Assembly (NCBI GenBank): GCA_000402295.1
Contig: AQRW01000174.1
Location: forward strand, 1 to 40,488
From: Candidatus Aerophobus profundus SCGC AAA252-L23
GTDB taxonomy: Bacteria; Aerophobota; Aerophobia; Aerophobales; Aerophobaceae
DNA: 40,488 bases
Direction of reading: 5' to 3'
A program made the translations under genes and the position numbers. The notes under the pieces are model-generated. The model saw only the letters and a program-made list of their open reading frames with translations. It was not told the DNA's origin and searched no databases. This document shows, piece by piece, positions 1 to 6,612 of the stretch. Within the stretch, counting starts at the first letter, position 1; every line of letters starts with the position of its first letter.

Positions 1-61
1 ACGAGCGAGGTCGCCTCACCAGAATATCCCTTGCCAAGAGTAAAGGTTCCAGGGATTGGAA

Positions 62-101
62 TTGCCAAACGCTGTATCATTACTATAATTAATGCTCATA
101 C
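62..101 (+). promoter_or_regulatory. nikR promoter with NikR operator
   Basis: The half-sites GTATCA (74-79) and TCATAC (96-101) are separated by exactly 16 bp. The E. coli NikR operator is GTATGA-N16-TCATAC, so 11 of 12 half-site bases match. A TTGCCA -35 (62-67) and a perfect TATAAT -10 (84-89), 16 bp apart, lie within or against it, so bound NikR would block RNA polymerase. The downstream gene is nikR itself, which suggests nickel-dependent autoregulation. The operator could also serve a divergent gene left of the window. Confidence 0.75.
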
Positions 102-122
102 CAGGATGAGGGGAGGAGGAAA

Positions 123-545
123 ATGGCAGAAAAATTAGTAAGATTTGGAATTTCCATGGAAGACGAATTGTTGAAAAATTTTGATGGAATAATTCACCAA
201 AAGGGTTATCACAACAGGTCTGAAGCAGTGAGAGATCTCATTCGGGATTACTTGGTGGAGATCCAGTGGCGGGAGAAGGAAACAAAAGTAGCTGGGACTA
301 TTACTCTGGTTTATGATCATCACCAGAGAGGTCTTTCCGATTGTCTTACCGATCTACAACATCAGCGTCATCATTTAGTTCTTGCTACTACCCATATGCA
401 TCTGGATGAAGCAAATTGTCTGGAAGTATTGATTGTCAGGGGGAAAGTCTCTGAAATTCAACAACTGGCCGATGTCTTAATTAGCACAAAGGGAGTCAAG
501 CACGGCAAACTTACTATGACCACTACCGGGAAGGGACTGGTTTAA
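123..545 (+). CDS. nikR: Nickel-responsive transcriptional regulator NikR
   Basis: This is a 140-residue ribbon-helix-helix repressor with a C-terminal ACT-like nickel-binding domain. Residues 1-45 form the DNA-binding ribbon-helix-helix. The four high-affinity Ni ligands of E. coli NikR (H76, H87, H89, C95) are all present at a constant offset as H80, H91, H93 and C99, in HMHLDEANC and the preceding histidine cluster. The length is typical of the family. The ATG follows a strong GGGGAGGAGG ribosome site. A near-consensus NikR operator overlaps its promoter. It probably senses nickel needed by the [NiFe] hydrogenase encoded at the other end of the window; no nickel transporter is visible here. 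Confidence 0.95.
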   Translation: MAEKLVRFGISMEDELLKNFDGIIHQKGYHNRSEAVRDLIRDYLVEIQWREKETKVAGTITLVYDHHQRGLSDCLTDLQHQRHHLVLATTHMHLDEANCLEVLIVRGKVSEIQQLADVLISTKGVKHGKLTMTTTGKGLV

Positions 546-613
546 ACACTTTTGTATTTCTGTCCTGCTTTTGGCTATGAAGGTAACAACTACTTCTGTA
601 AGTATTCTATTGG

Positions 614-1471
614 TTAGCCTTTAAGGAGGCCTAAACTGAATCCTCGCACGATGTACTTCTGGGAAAAGGCAGCGAAGACTATTGCCGGAACGATACAAAG
701 CACTATGGCGGCTGACATTTGTCCTCTCTGGATTTCTGTAAAGCCAATATAGGAAAGCATTCCCAGGGGAACCGGTTCTGTGTGACTTCCCGCTAAAACT
801 AAGGCTAAAGCGAAATTGTTCCAGGCGTATATGAACGAAAGCAGTGCCGCGGCCATCAATCCTGGTAGAATTGCAGGCAATACAATCCGACTGATCACCT
901 GCCACTCTGTTGCGCCGTCCAGGTAGGCGGCTTCAATAAAACTTTGGGGGACCTCCATAATGTAGCCTCTGAGCAGGAGGATAAAAAGTGGTAAGGTTAT
1001 GAGTTGATAGGCTAGGATTAAGCCAGGGTAGGTGTCAAATAGCTTGAGTCTGTGGTAGATAGTAAACAGGGGTAGCATAACGGCCAAAGCAGGCAGAAAG
1101 CAGATGGTAGCAAAGGTGAAGCTGATGCTGTCTTTGCCGGGAATCTTGTATTTTGCCAGAGCATAGGCGGCAAATAGTCCCAGTAAACAGGTAAGACCCA
1201 AGGACCCTCCACTCAAGATTAGACTATTTTTGAGCCAGTGAGGAAAATCGGGAGCGACGGAATAAAGCCCGGTTGTCTTACCCAACATTACCGCGATGTA
1301 GCTTTTAAGAGTAGGAATAAAGATGAATTTTGGAGGATAAGCCACGATGTCCGCCGTTGATTTTACAGAGAAAAGAAATATCCAGAAAAACGGAAAGAGT
1401 AGCCAGGTAAAAAATACTGCTAGGGCAACCCCAACACCTATCTTAGCAAAAGTGTGATTTTGGGAACGCAT
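614..1471 (-). CDS. Carbohydrate ABC transporter permease, MalG-like
   Basis: This is a 285-residue inner-membrane permease of the CUT1 (MalG/AraQ) family, last gene of the ABC operon. It has about six hydrophobic segments. The cytoplasmic EAA loop is visible near residues 160-190 (EAAYLDGATEWQVISRIVLP) and would dock the ATPase. The C-terminus (VRGFSLGLLKG) is typical of MalG-type permeases. The ATG is preceded by AGGAG at suitable distance. It pairs with the MalF-like permease upstream, separated from it by an aminotransferase gene. No ATP-binding subunit is encoded in the cluster, so a shared MsmX-type ATPase elsewhere is inferred. Substrate unknown. Confidence 0.9.
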   Translation of the reverse strand: MRSQNHTFAKIGVGVALAVFFTWLLFPFFWIFLFSVKSTADIVAYPPKFIFIPTLKSYIAVMLGKTTGLYSVAPDFPHWLKNSLILSGGSLGLTCLLGLFAAYALAKYKIPGKDSISFTFATICFLPALAVMLPLFTIYHRLKLFDTYPGLILAYQLITLPLFILLLRGYIMEVPQSFIEAAYLDGATEWQVISRIVLPAILPGLMAAALLSFIYAWNNFALALVLAGSHTEPVPLGMLSYIGFTEIQRGQMSAAIVLCIVPAIVFAAFSQKYIVRGFSLGLLKG

Positions 1472-1485
1472 GGTTTCTCCTGATT

Positions 1486-2796
1486 TTATGTTTTCTCTTT
1501 GACTTTTCCTAACGCTGCTCGCGAGATTTCTAAAGTTCGGTTAATGTCTTCCTCAGTATGAGAGTAAGAAATGAACCAGACATGGTCTTTGGGATAAAAT
1601 ACTCCTTTGTTTATGCATTCACTGAGAAAAATGTCAACCATTTTTTTGTTGATCTGTTCATCATCTACCAAAAAGTGGAACGAGGGCATAGGAGGATAAC
1701 CAACCGCTTTACCTTCGATACCTAAATCATTAGCTATTTCATCCAGTCCTTTCATGAGCTTTCTTCCCAGATTCCAGATATGTGAAACTACATTCTTGTT
1801 TCTCAGCTCACGCACGGTGGCCAGAGCTGCGGAAATACCAATTAAGTTACCACTATTAGTTCCGGCATACCAGAGCTCATCGTTAATTTGCATGAATTTT
1901 TTCTTTCCCAGAACTGTGGAAAAGGGGTACCCGTTGGCCATACCTTTGCTAAAGACAGAAAGATCGGGAGTGATCCGGAAATATTCCTGGGCTCCTCCCC
2001 GGGAAACTCTTCCTCCGGTCTTAACTTCATCAAGGATGAATAAGACTTCATACTGATGAGCAAGTTCGATAGCGTCTTTCAGGAATCCTGTCTTTGGCTT
2101 CTCGTAGTAGAAGGGTTCCATAATGATACCGGCTACGTTACCCCTCTCTTTCCTGAGCAAATCTTCGAGAAAGTTGAGATCATTATATTTAAGTTCCAGG
2201 GTGTATTGTCCTACTGCCGGAGGAACTCCCCGAAGGCATCGGTCAGAGCAGTTTATAGTCTCTAAGTATTTCAAAAAAGCTTTTGGAGGACCGGACTGTC
2301 CAGTGGTACACCAATCATGCCACCCATGATATCCCCAGCGGATAACCTTGTATTTGCCGGTATAAGCCCGGGCAATCTTAATAGCTGCTGTTGTTGCTTC
2401 CGAACCCGAGAGAAAGTATCGGACCATCTCAGCACCAGGGATAATTTGGATAAGCTCCTGGGCCAGGGTAACTTCCAATTCATGGTTTACACTAAAGATA
2501 GTTCCGTAATCTATTTGATGTTTCACGGCCGCGGTTACTGCCGGGTAGCTATAACCCAGGAGTATTGCCCCGTAGGCGAGAAGATAATCGATGTACCTGT
2601 TGTTGTCGACATCTGTGAAGTATGCCCCCTTAGCGCTCTTAGCAAAGATAGGGTATTCGGCAGGCGCGTAGATTAAAGGTCGCTTGTTGTACATCTGGGA
2701 ACCACCGGGAATGATCCTTAGGGCTTCAGAGTAAATCTGCTGTGATTTTGCAACTTTTTGACTCATAAAATTCTCCAAATATGATTTGTTGTTCAT
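1486..2796 (-). CDS. Class III PLP aminotransferase, GSAM-like
   Basis: This 436-residue class III pyridoxal-phosphate enzyme most resembles glutamate-1-semialdehyde 2,1-aminomutase. The PLP lysine lies in FSKGMANGYP, the conserved cofactor Asp in FILDEVKTGGR, and the family signatures RYFLSGSEATTAAIK and GYHGWHDW are intact. The first ATG overlaps the stop of the MalF-like gene (ATGA). A second ATG at 2766 has the better ribosome site (GGAG six bases upstream) and may be the true start, giving 426 residues. No other haem-pathway gene is nearby, and its place between two sugar-type permeases argues for a role in using the imported compound, perhaps an amino sugar or amino-polyol. That role is inference. 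Confidence 0.88.
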   Translation of the reverse strand: MNNKSYLENFMSQKVAKSQQIYSEALRIIPGGSQMYNKRPLIYAPAEYPIFAKSAKGAYFTDVDNNRYIDYLLAYGAILLGYSYPAVTAAVKHQIDYGTIFSVNHELEVTLAQELIQIIPGAEMVRYFLSGSEATTAAIKIARAYTGKYKVIRWGYHGWHDWCTTGQSGPPKAFLKYLETINCSDRCLRGVPPAVGQYTLELKYNDLNFLEDLLRKERGNVAGIIMEPFYYEKPKTGFLKDAIELAHQYEVLFILDEVKTGGRVSRGGAQEYFRITPDLSVFSKGMANGYPFSTVLGKKKFMQINDELWYAGTNSGNLIGISAALATVRELRNKNVVSHIWNLGRKLMKGLDEIANDLGIEGKAVGYPPMPSFHFLVDDEQINKKMVDIFLSECINKGVFYPKDHVWFISYSHTEEDINRTLEISRAALGKVKEKT

Positions 2797-3644
2797 AATC
2801 TTCGTTGGGATCTTCCTAACAGGCTAAAAAAAGAGAAGATCAGCAGATAAATAAAAATATACAATATGGTTAAAGAAGCTAAGGCATAGCTCATATTTAA
2901 ATGCTTTATTCCAAAAAGATAACTGCCCATGTGGATATTCATTGTCTTTGCCCCGGGTCCTCCTCGGGTGGTAGAATAGATAAGATCAAACATTCTCATA
3001 GAGTCTATACTTCGGAAAATGGTGGCAATAATAAGATGTGGGGTTACCAGAGGTAAGATGACGTAAAGAAACGTTTTTGTCTTGGAAGCGCCGTCAACTG
3101 CAGCAGCATCCTTTAATTCAGTCGGGATAGATTGAAGGCCGGCCAAGATGATCAATACGACAAAGGGAGTATAGACCCAGGCGTCGATTAGAGCGATGGA
3201 AAGAAGAGAGGTGTTTTTGCCCGTAAGCCAGGCAAAAGGGGGTAATCCTACTAGACCGAACAGATAGTTGAATACTCCACTGCCGGGACGCATCATCATC
3301 TTCCACATAAGTCCGGAGACCACCGGTGGCATTACCAGTGGTATTACCAGAAGAGTCCTCAAAATATTGATGCCAAATATCTTTTTGTTTAGAAGTAAGG
3401 CCACTCCAACTCCGAGCGGCAGTTCTATTACCAATACCAGAATGGTATACAGGAAGGTGACTTTTATCATCTGTAAACCCTCGGTAGATGATAAGAAGCG
3501 GACATAGTTTCCAAGACCGATAAAGTGATAATGAGGACGAAGCAAGTGAAAGTTAGTAAAGCTTTGGTATACACCTGTTAGCCATGGATAAAGAGCAATT
3601 CCGAATAACAGGACTAATGCGGGAAGAAACATTAACTTTTTCAT
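2793..3644 (-). CDS. Carbohydrate ABC transporter permease, MalF-like
   Basis: This 283-residue CUT1-family membrane permease has an N-terminal anchor (FLPALVLLFGIALYPWL) and about six transmembrane segments. Its EAA loop, AAAVDGASKTKTFLYVILP, lies near residues 190-210. The GGPG motif near the C-terminus (STTRGGPGAKT) is typical of MalF/UgpA-type proteins. An AAAGGA ribosome site precedes the ATG. It forms the channel with the MalG-like protein. The 226-base gap from the binding-protein gene holds a long-range stem, a common arrangement where the binding protein is made in excess. Confidence 0.9.
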   Translation of the reverse strand: MKKLMFLPALVLLFGIALYPWLTGVYQSFTNFHLLRPHYHFIGLGNYVRFLSSTEGLQMIKVTFLYTILVLVIELPLGVGVALLLNKKIFGINILRTLLVIPLVMPPVVSGLMWKMMMRPGSGVFNYLFGLVGLPPFAWLTGKNTSLLSIALIDAWVYTPFVVLIILAGLQSIPTELKDAAAVDGASKTKTFLYVILPLVTPHLIIATIFRSIDSMRMFDLIYSTTRGGPGAKTMNIHMGSYLFGIKHLNMSYALASLTILYIFIYLLIFSFFSLLGRSQRRL

Positions 3645-3771
3645 CCGATTTTTCCTTTCAATACCTCTTTCAAAGGAGCAGTTTATGTACTTTAGATTAA
3701 TGCTTTCAATTCGAGGCTTGGTAAAGGTTAATTCTTAGTAAAGCTTACCTGTTACTACACTGGATTATTTG

Positions 3772-3846
3772 GGAGCAGGTACAGATTTATTAAAATTACT
3801 TTTGACGAGCAATTTTTAGACAATAGAACCATCTGTCACCTGCTCC
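3772..3846 (-). other. Long-range inverted repeat after binding-protein gene
   Basis: Positions 3772-3786 (GGAGCAGGTACAGAT) and 3831-3846 (ATCTGTCACCTGCTCC) are complementary over 15 pairs with one bulged base, enclosing a 44-base loop. It sits just after the binding-protein stop. A 3' stabilising stem or partial attenuator that sets a high binding-protein to permease ratio is a reasonable guess. There is no clean U-tract, so it is not a standard terminator. Confidence 0.45.
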
Positions 3847-3870
3847 ATTATTTACATCCAATTCTTATTT

Positions 3871-5229
3871 CTACTGGCTATCTGTTTCTGCCAGAATCTG
3901 GTCGATATCTTTGGCCGCCTGACTGAGAGCCTTTTTCGGATTCTCTCCTTGGTAGATTTCCTGTAGAGCCTGAGCGAATCTATCTCCCGCAGCGGGAGCC
4001 ATTGGATTAGGAGTAAACCGAATTTGAGCGTATTTTTCCATAGTTTGCTGGATAACATCTCTACCACCATACTCTTCGGTTGTCTCGACTACCTGCGGAT
4101 CCAGCCACACTGACTGCCTGGGTGGATCAACGTTTCCGAGCAAAGCAGCTTTGACCAGTACGTCTTCCAGGGTACTCCATTGCATAAACAACCAGGCTGC
4201 TCCGGGTACCTCGGTTTCTTTATTCATGGAGAGTCCCCAGCTCCAGACGTGAGATTTTCTTTCCCCGGAAGGTCCTTTGGGGACCGGAGCGTAGCCAATA
4301 CTCTTGGAGACGTTGGATTTGGCCGGGTCTACAATTATCGCTCGTATGGAATCAGGGAAGCTATAGAAAGCATAGTCTCCTGAACAAAAGGCTTCCAATT
4401 GCTCGTACCAGCTCATAGCCAGTGTACCGGGTGGTCCATATTTACGGATGGCCTCCACCCACATCTGGGAAAATTCCACTGATCTGGGGCTGTCAATTAC
4501 GCATTCCATATCTCGGTTAAAATCAGTGCAACCCCAACTGGCGTAAGGTGACCAAAAAGAGTTATCCAGAGTGGCCCAACTTCTTTGTAGCATGGCGCAG
4601 AGTCCATACTTTCTCTTTCCGTCAAATTCCCCCGTTAGCTTAGGGAGAACGGCAAATTCTTCGGTGAGAGTCTGGGGAACATCTACTCCTGTTTTGGCTA
4701 ACAAGTCTTTGTTGTATCCTAATATATGCACTTCCCACTGTATAGGAATACCCCATAAGTGCCCGCCTCCGGCAGGACTACCAAGCTTTCCACTCCAACT
4801 ATGAGAAGCAATCAAACCAGGATAGAAATCTTGGAAGTTGTATTCTGGTGAGGTCAAAGTGGGATTATTGAGATATTTTTCCAGAGGCTGTATCCATCCA
4901 GCAAAAGAGTATTGCCATTGGAAAATTACCCCGGTCATAGCCACGTCATAGTCCCCCGCGTGAGTGGCTAGATCAATCATGAGTTTCTCCATGTACTCTT
5001 CCTCAGAATAGATACCATAGGTGAGTTTTATACCCGTTTTAGCTTCGAACTCAGGAAGAAATGGTCTTACCGCATCTGTCCAGGGATGTTTGTTTAGAAT
5101 GAGACTCAGTTTTGTACCTTTGAACTGTTGCCAATCGAAGTTTTGGTTTGCCTCCAGAGTACCCGCAAATACACACAAAATAAGACTTACAGACAGCAAT
5201 GACGTAATCAATGTCAATTTTTTTCTCAT
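3871..5229 (-). CDS. Extracellular solute-binding protein (CUT1 family)
   Basis: This family 1 (MalE-like) solute-binding protein captures the substrate outside the membrane for the two permeases. The frame is open from a TTG at 5271, but GGGAGTG lies seven bases before the ATG at 5229, giving 452 residues that begin with a classic signal peptide (MRKKLTLITSLLSVSLIL, cleavage probably after LEA). The adjacent ATG at 5232 is also possible. No lipobox is evident. Family features include LILNKHPWTDAVRPFLPEFE near the N-terminus and FVLPKL/YDVAMTG-type segments. The trailing region has many tryptophans, as is usual for sugar binders. Ligand unknown. Confidence 0.9.
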   Translation of the reverse strand: MRKKLTLITSLLSVSLILCVFAGTLEANQNFDWQQFKGTKLSLILNKHPWTDAVRPFLPEFEAKTGIKLTYGIYSEEEYMEKLMIDLATHAGDYDVAMTGVIFQWQYSFAGWIQPLEKYLNNPTLTSPEYNFQDFYPGLIASHSWSGKLGSPAGGGHLWGIPIQWEVHILGYNKDLLAKTGVDVPQTLTEEFAVLPKLTGEFDGKRKYGLCAMLQRSWATLDNSFWSPYASWGCTDFNRDMECVIDSPRSVEFSQMWVEAIRKYGPPGTLAMSWYEQLEAFCSGDYAFYSFPDSIRAIIVDPAKSNVSKSIGYAPVPKGPSGERKSHVWSWGLSMNKETEVPGAAWLFMQWSTLEDVLVKAALLGNVDPPRQSVWLDPQVVETTEEYGGRDVIQQTMEKYAQIRFTPNPMAPAAGDRFAQALQEIYQGENPKKALSQAAKDIDQILAETDSQ

Positions 5230-5233
5230 CATT

Positions 5234-5300
5234 TCACTCCCTATCAAAATTTTTTTTAATCCCAAGAACAAAATTTACCAATCTATTTTTTCACCTCCTT
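5234..5300 (-). other. Ribosome-binding site without annotated gene; possible 15-residue leader peptide
   Basis: On the minus strand a near-perfect ribosome site (AAGGAGGTGA, complement of 5291-5300) lies upstream of the binding-protein gene, too far to serve its ATG. A TTG at 5281 could open a 15-codon frame, MVNFVLGIKKNFDRE, ending at 5234, two to five bases before the binding-protein start. The spacing to the TTG is long, so this leader is speculative. Alternatively the site is a ribosome standby site or chance. Confidence 0.2.
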
Positions 5301-5424
5301 TTATTTCTTACTTATTTGCTCTTTCTCTCATAAAGTGATTAAAGTTATTCCTTGCTTTGACGTTTGGGTAAGTCCATTCTTCTGCATTCAAAACAGCTTT
5401 ATTAACCGGCCGACTGTCCTTTGG

Positions 5425-6000
5425 TTATTCATTTGGCATTATGAGAAAAAGCGCCCGTGCTTTTGTCTTTCCAATATTCTTCATGCCATGGGGGAGTCTT
5501 CCGGAAAAGGTGATGCTGTTATCCTTGGTCAAAATGAAGGTTTGATTACCCACGGTAACCTCGATTTTTCCCTCTATTACCAAAAAGTATTCTCTACCAC
5601 TGTGGTGTGCCGGTAAGTCACCCGAGCTACCTCCGGGCAAATACTCCACGTAGGCAAATTCGAAATCAGTGGTGGCTTGAGGTGAAAGTACATAGCATTT
5701 TGTTCTGTTGGACAGATCTTTTATCTGTGCTGGTTCAACAATTAATTTCTCATTCTGCTCGTTTTTGAGTAATGTCGTCACGTGAACCTCAAGTGCATTA
5801 GCTAAGCTCCATAACGTATTTAAGGAAGGATTTGCCTTTCCACTTTCTATTTGACTGAGAAGACTTCTGCTTACTCCAATCTTAGTTGCCAGTGCCTGTA
5901 GACTTTGCCTCCGATTCTTTCTGACTTTTCTAATTCGCTCACCGAGATGCAGTATAGTTAACTTATTAAGGGTGATTGTGTCCAGTATTTTGTTGTCCAT
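5425..6000 (-). CDS. XRE-family regulator with C-terminal cupin domain
   Basis: This is a 191-residue transcription factor. Residues about 18-75 form an XRE/Cro helix-turn-helix (GERIRKVRKNRRQSLQALA followed by KIGVSRSLLSQIESGKANPS). Residues about 110-188 form a cupin sensor (HHSGREYFLVIEGKIEVTVG, then FSGRLPHGMKNIG). Proteins of this layout (PuuR/SutR type) often control uptake and breakdown of small amino or sulfur compounds by binding the ligand in the cupin. It is the first gene before the ABC-aminotransferase cluster on the same strand and is the likely local regulator. AAGGATG precedes the ATG. Confidence 0.9.
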   Translation of the reverse strand: MDNKILDTITLNKLTILHLGERIRKVRKNRRQSLQALATKIGVSRSLLSQIESGKANPSLNTLWSLANALEVHVTTLLKNEQNEKLIVEPAQIKDLSNRTKCYVLSPQATTDFEFAYVEYLPGGSSGDLPAHHSGREYFLVIEGKIEVTVGNQTFILTKDNSITFSGRLPHGMKNIGKTKARALFLIMPNE

Positions 6001-6029
6001 AGTTTTTTCATCCTTGGTAAATCAAAGTG

Positions 6030-6066
6030 ACTATGTTAAGTATAGTTGAACAAAAGAAAATGTCAA
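6030..6066 (-). promoter_or_regulatory. Promoter of the XRE-cupin gene with a palindrome over the -10
   Basis: On the minus strand TTGACA (complement of 6061-6066) and TATACT (complement of 6039-6044) are separated by 16 bp. The inverted repeat ACTAT-N7-ATAGT (6030-6046) covers the -10 box and could be the operator for autoregulation by the XRE-cupin protein. The promoter elements are seen directly; the operator assignment is inference. Confidence 0.6.
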
Positions 6067-6281
6067 ATTCTTGAGGAGCGAAAAGCGTTGGAGATTGTTG
6101 CTTGGTAACCATTTTGAAGGGATAACAAGATTCATCGATGTATTTCTGTCCTGGACATAAAAAAGTTCTGTCAGGAAATAAAGGGAGTTAGGCCATCAGT
6201 TTGATCATCCGGGCACAATAAGGGAGAAATAGAAGGAATTATAAGATTTGAGTGTACGAGCGGGCGGGCAAGTGCGAGAAG
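6067..6281. other. Intergenic region between xre-cupin and feoA promoters
   Basis: The whole gap between the two divergent genes is 379 bases (6001-6379), and this is the part between their promoters. No plausible gene is seen. A weak hairpin lies at 6149-6176 (TCCTGGACA / TGTCAGGA with one bulge, 11-base loop) with no U-tract. TTCTGTC also occurs twice there (6145 and 6166). Confidence 0.4.
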
Positions 6282-6349
6282 TTGACATAGTTTCTGTTTA
6301 TACTATAATTAAAAAGTTAGGGTAGCCTAACTAAAATAGCGTAACCTAA
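6282..6349 (+). promoter_or_regulatory. feo operon promoter with DtxR-type iron boxes
   Basis: TTGACA (6282-6287) and TATAAT (6304-6309) are both perfect sigma-70 hexamers, 16 bp apart. Immediately downstream, TTAGGGTAGCCTAACTAAA (6317-6335) matches the DtxR/IdeR consensus TTAGGTTAGSCTAACCTAA at 16 of 19 positions. A second, weaker box on the opposite strand (6331-6349, TTAGGTTACGCTATTTTAG) matches at about 14 of 19 and overlaps it. The boxes cover the predicted start of transcription, so an iron-loaded DtxR-family repressor, very likely the product at 8563, should shut the operon off when iron is plentiful. Confidence 0.85.
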
Positions 6350-6379
6350 GTTTTTTCCTTAATAGAATATATAAAATAT

Positions 6380-6604
6380 ATGATGAGAACACTTTTAGAA
6401 CTATCTTCCGGTGAAATGGGTGAAGTAGTGATAATTGCCGGAGGATGGGGTATACACTACCACCTGGCTACTTTGGGTATAAGACCAGGGAAAATGGTAC
6501 GTAAAATTACTACTCAGCCGATGGGAGGACCTCTTCTTCTTGAAGTGGAAGGAGCGCGAGTGGCTATTGGTCGAGGAATGGCCAGACGGGTAATGATAAG
6601 ATAG
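6380..6604 (+). CDS. feoA: Ferrous iron transport protein A
   Basis: FeoA is a small (74-residue) cytoplasmic SH3-like protein that supports FeoB-mediated Fe(II) uptake. Family features are LSSGEMGEVVIIAG near the start, HLATLGIRPG in the middle and ARVAIGRGMARRVMIR at the end. Length is typical. Two ATGs occur in a row (6380, 6383) and neither has a strong ribosome site. It lies nine bases before feoB and under the iron-box promoter. Confidence 0.92.
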   Translation: MMRTLLELSSGEMGEVVIIAGGWGIHYHLATLGIRPGKMVRKITTQPMGGPLLLEVEGARVAIGRGMARRVMIR

Positions 6605-6612
6605 AGAGGCAG

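Noticed and set aside
1..80. Possible start of a divergent minus-strand gene (ATG at 80, reading MIQRLAIPIPGTFTLGKG).
   Set aside because: No ribosome site, only about 26 codons before the window edge, and the ATG lies inside the NikR operator; not enough to call a gene.
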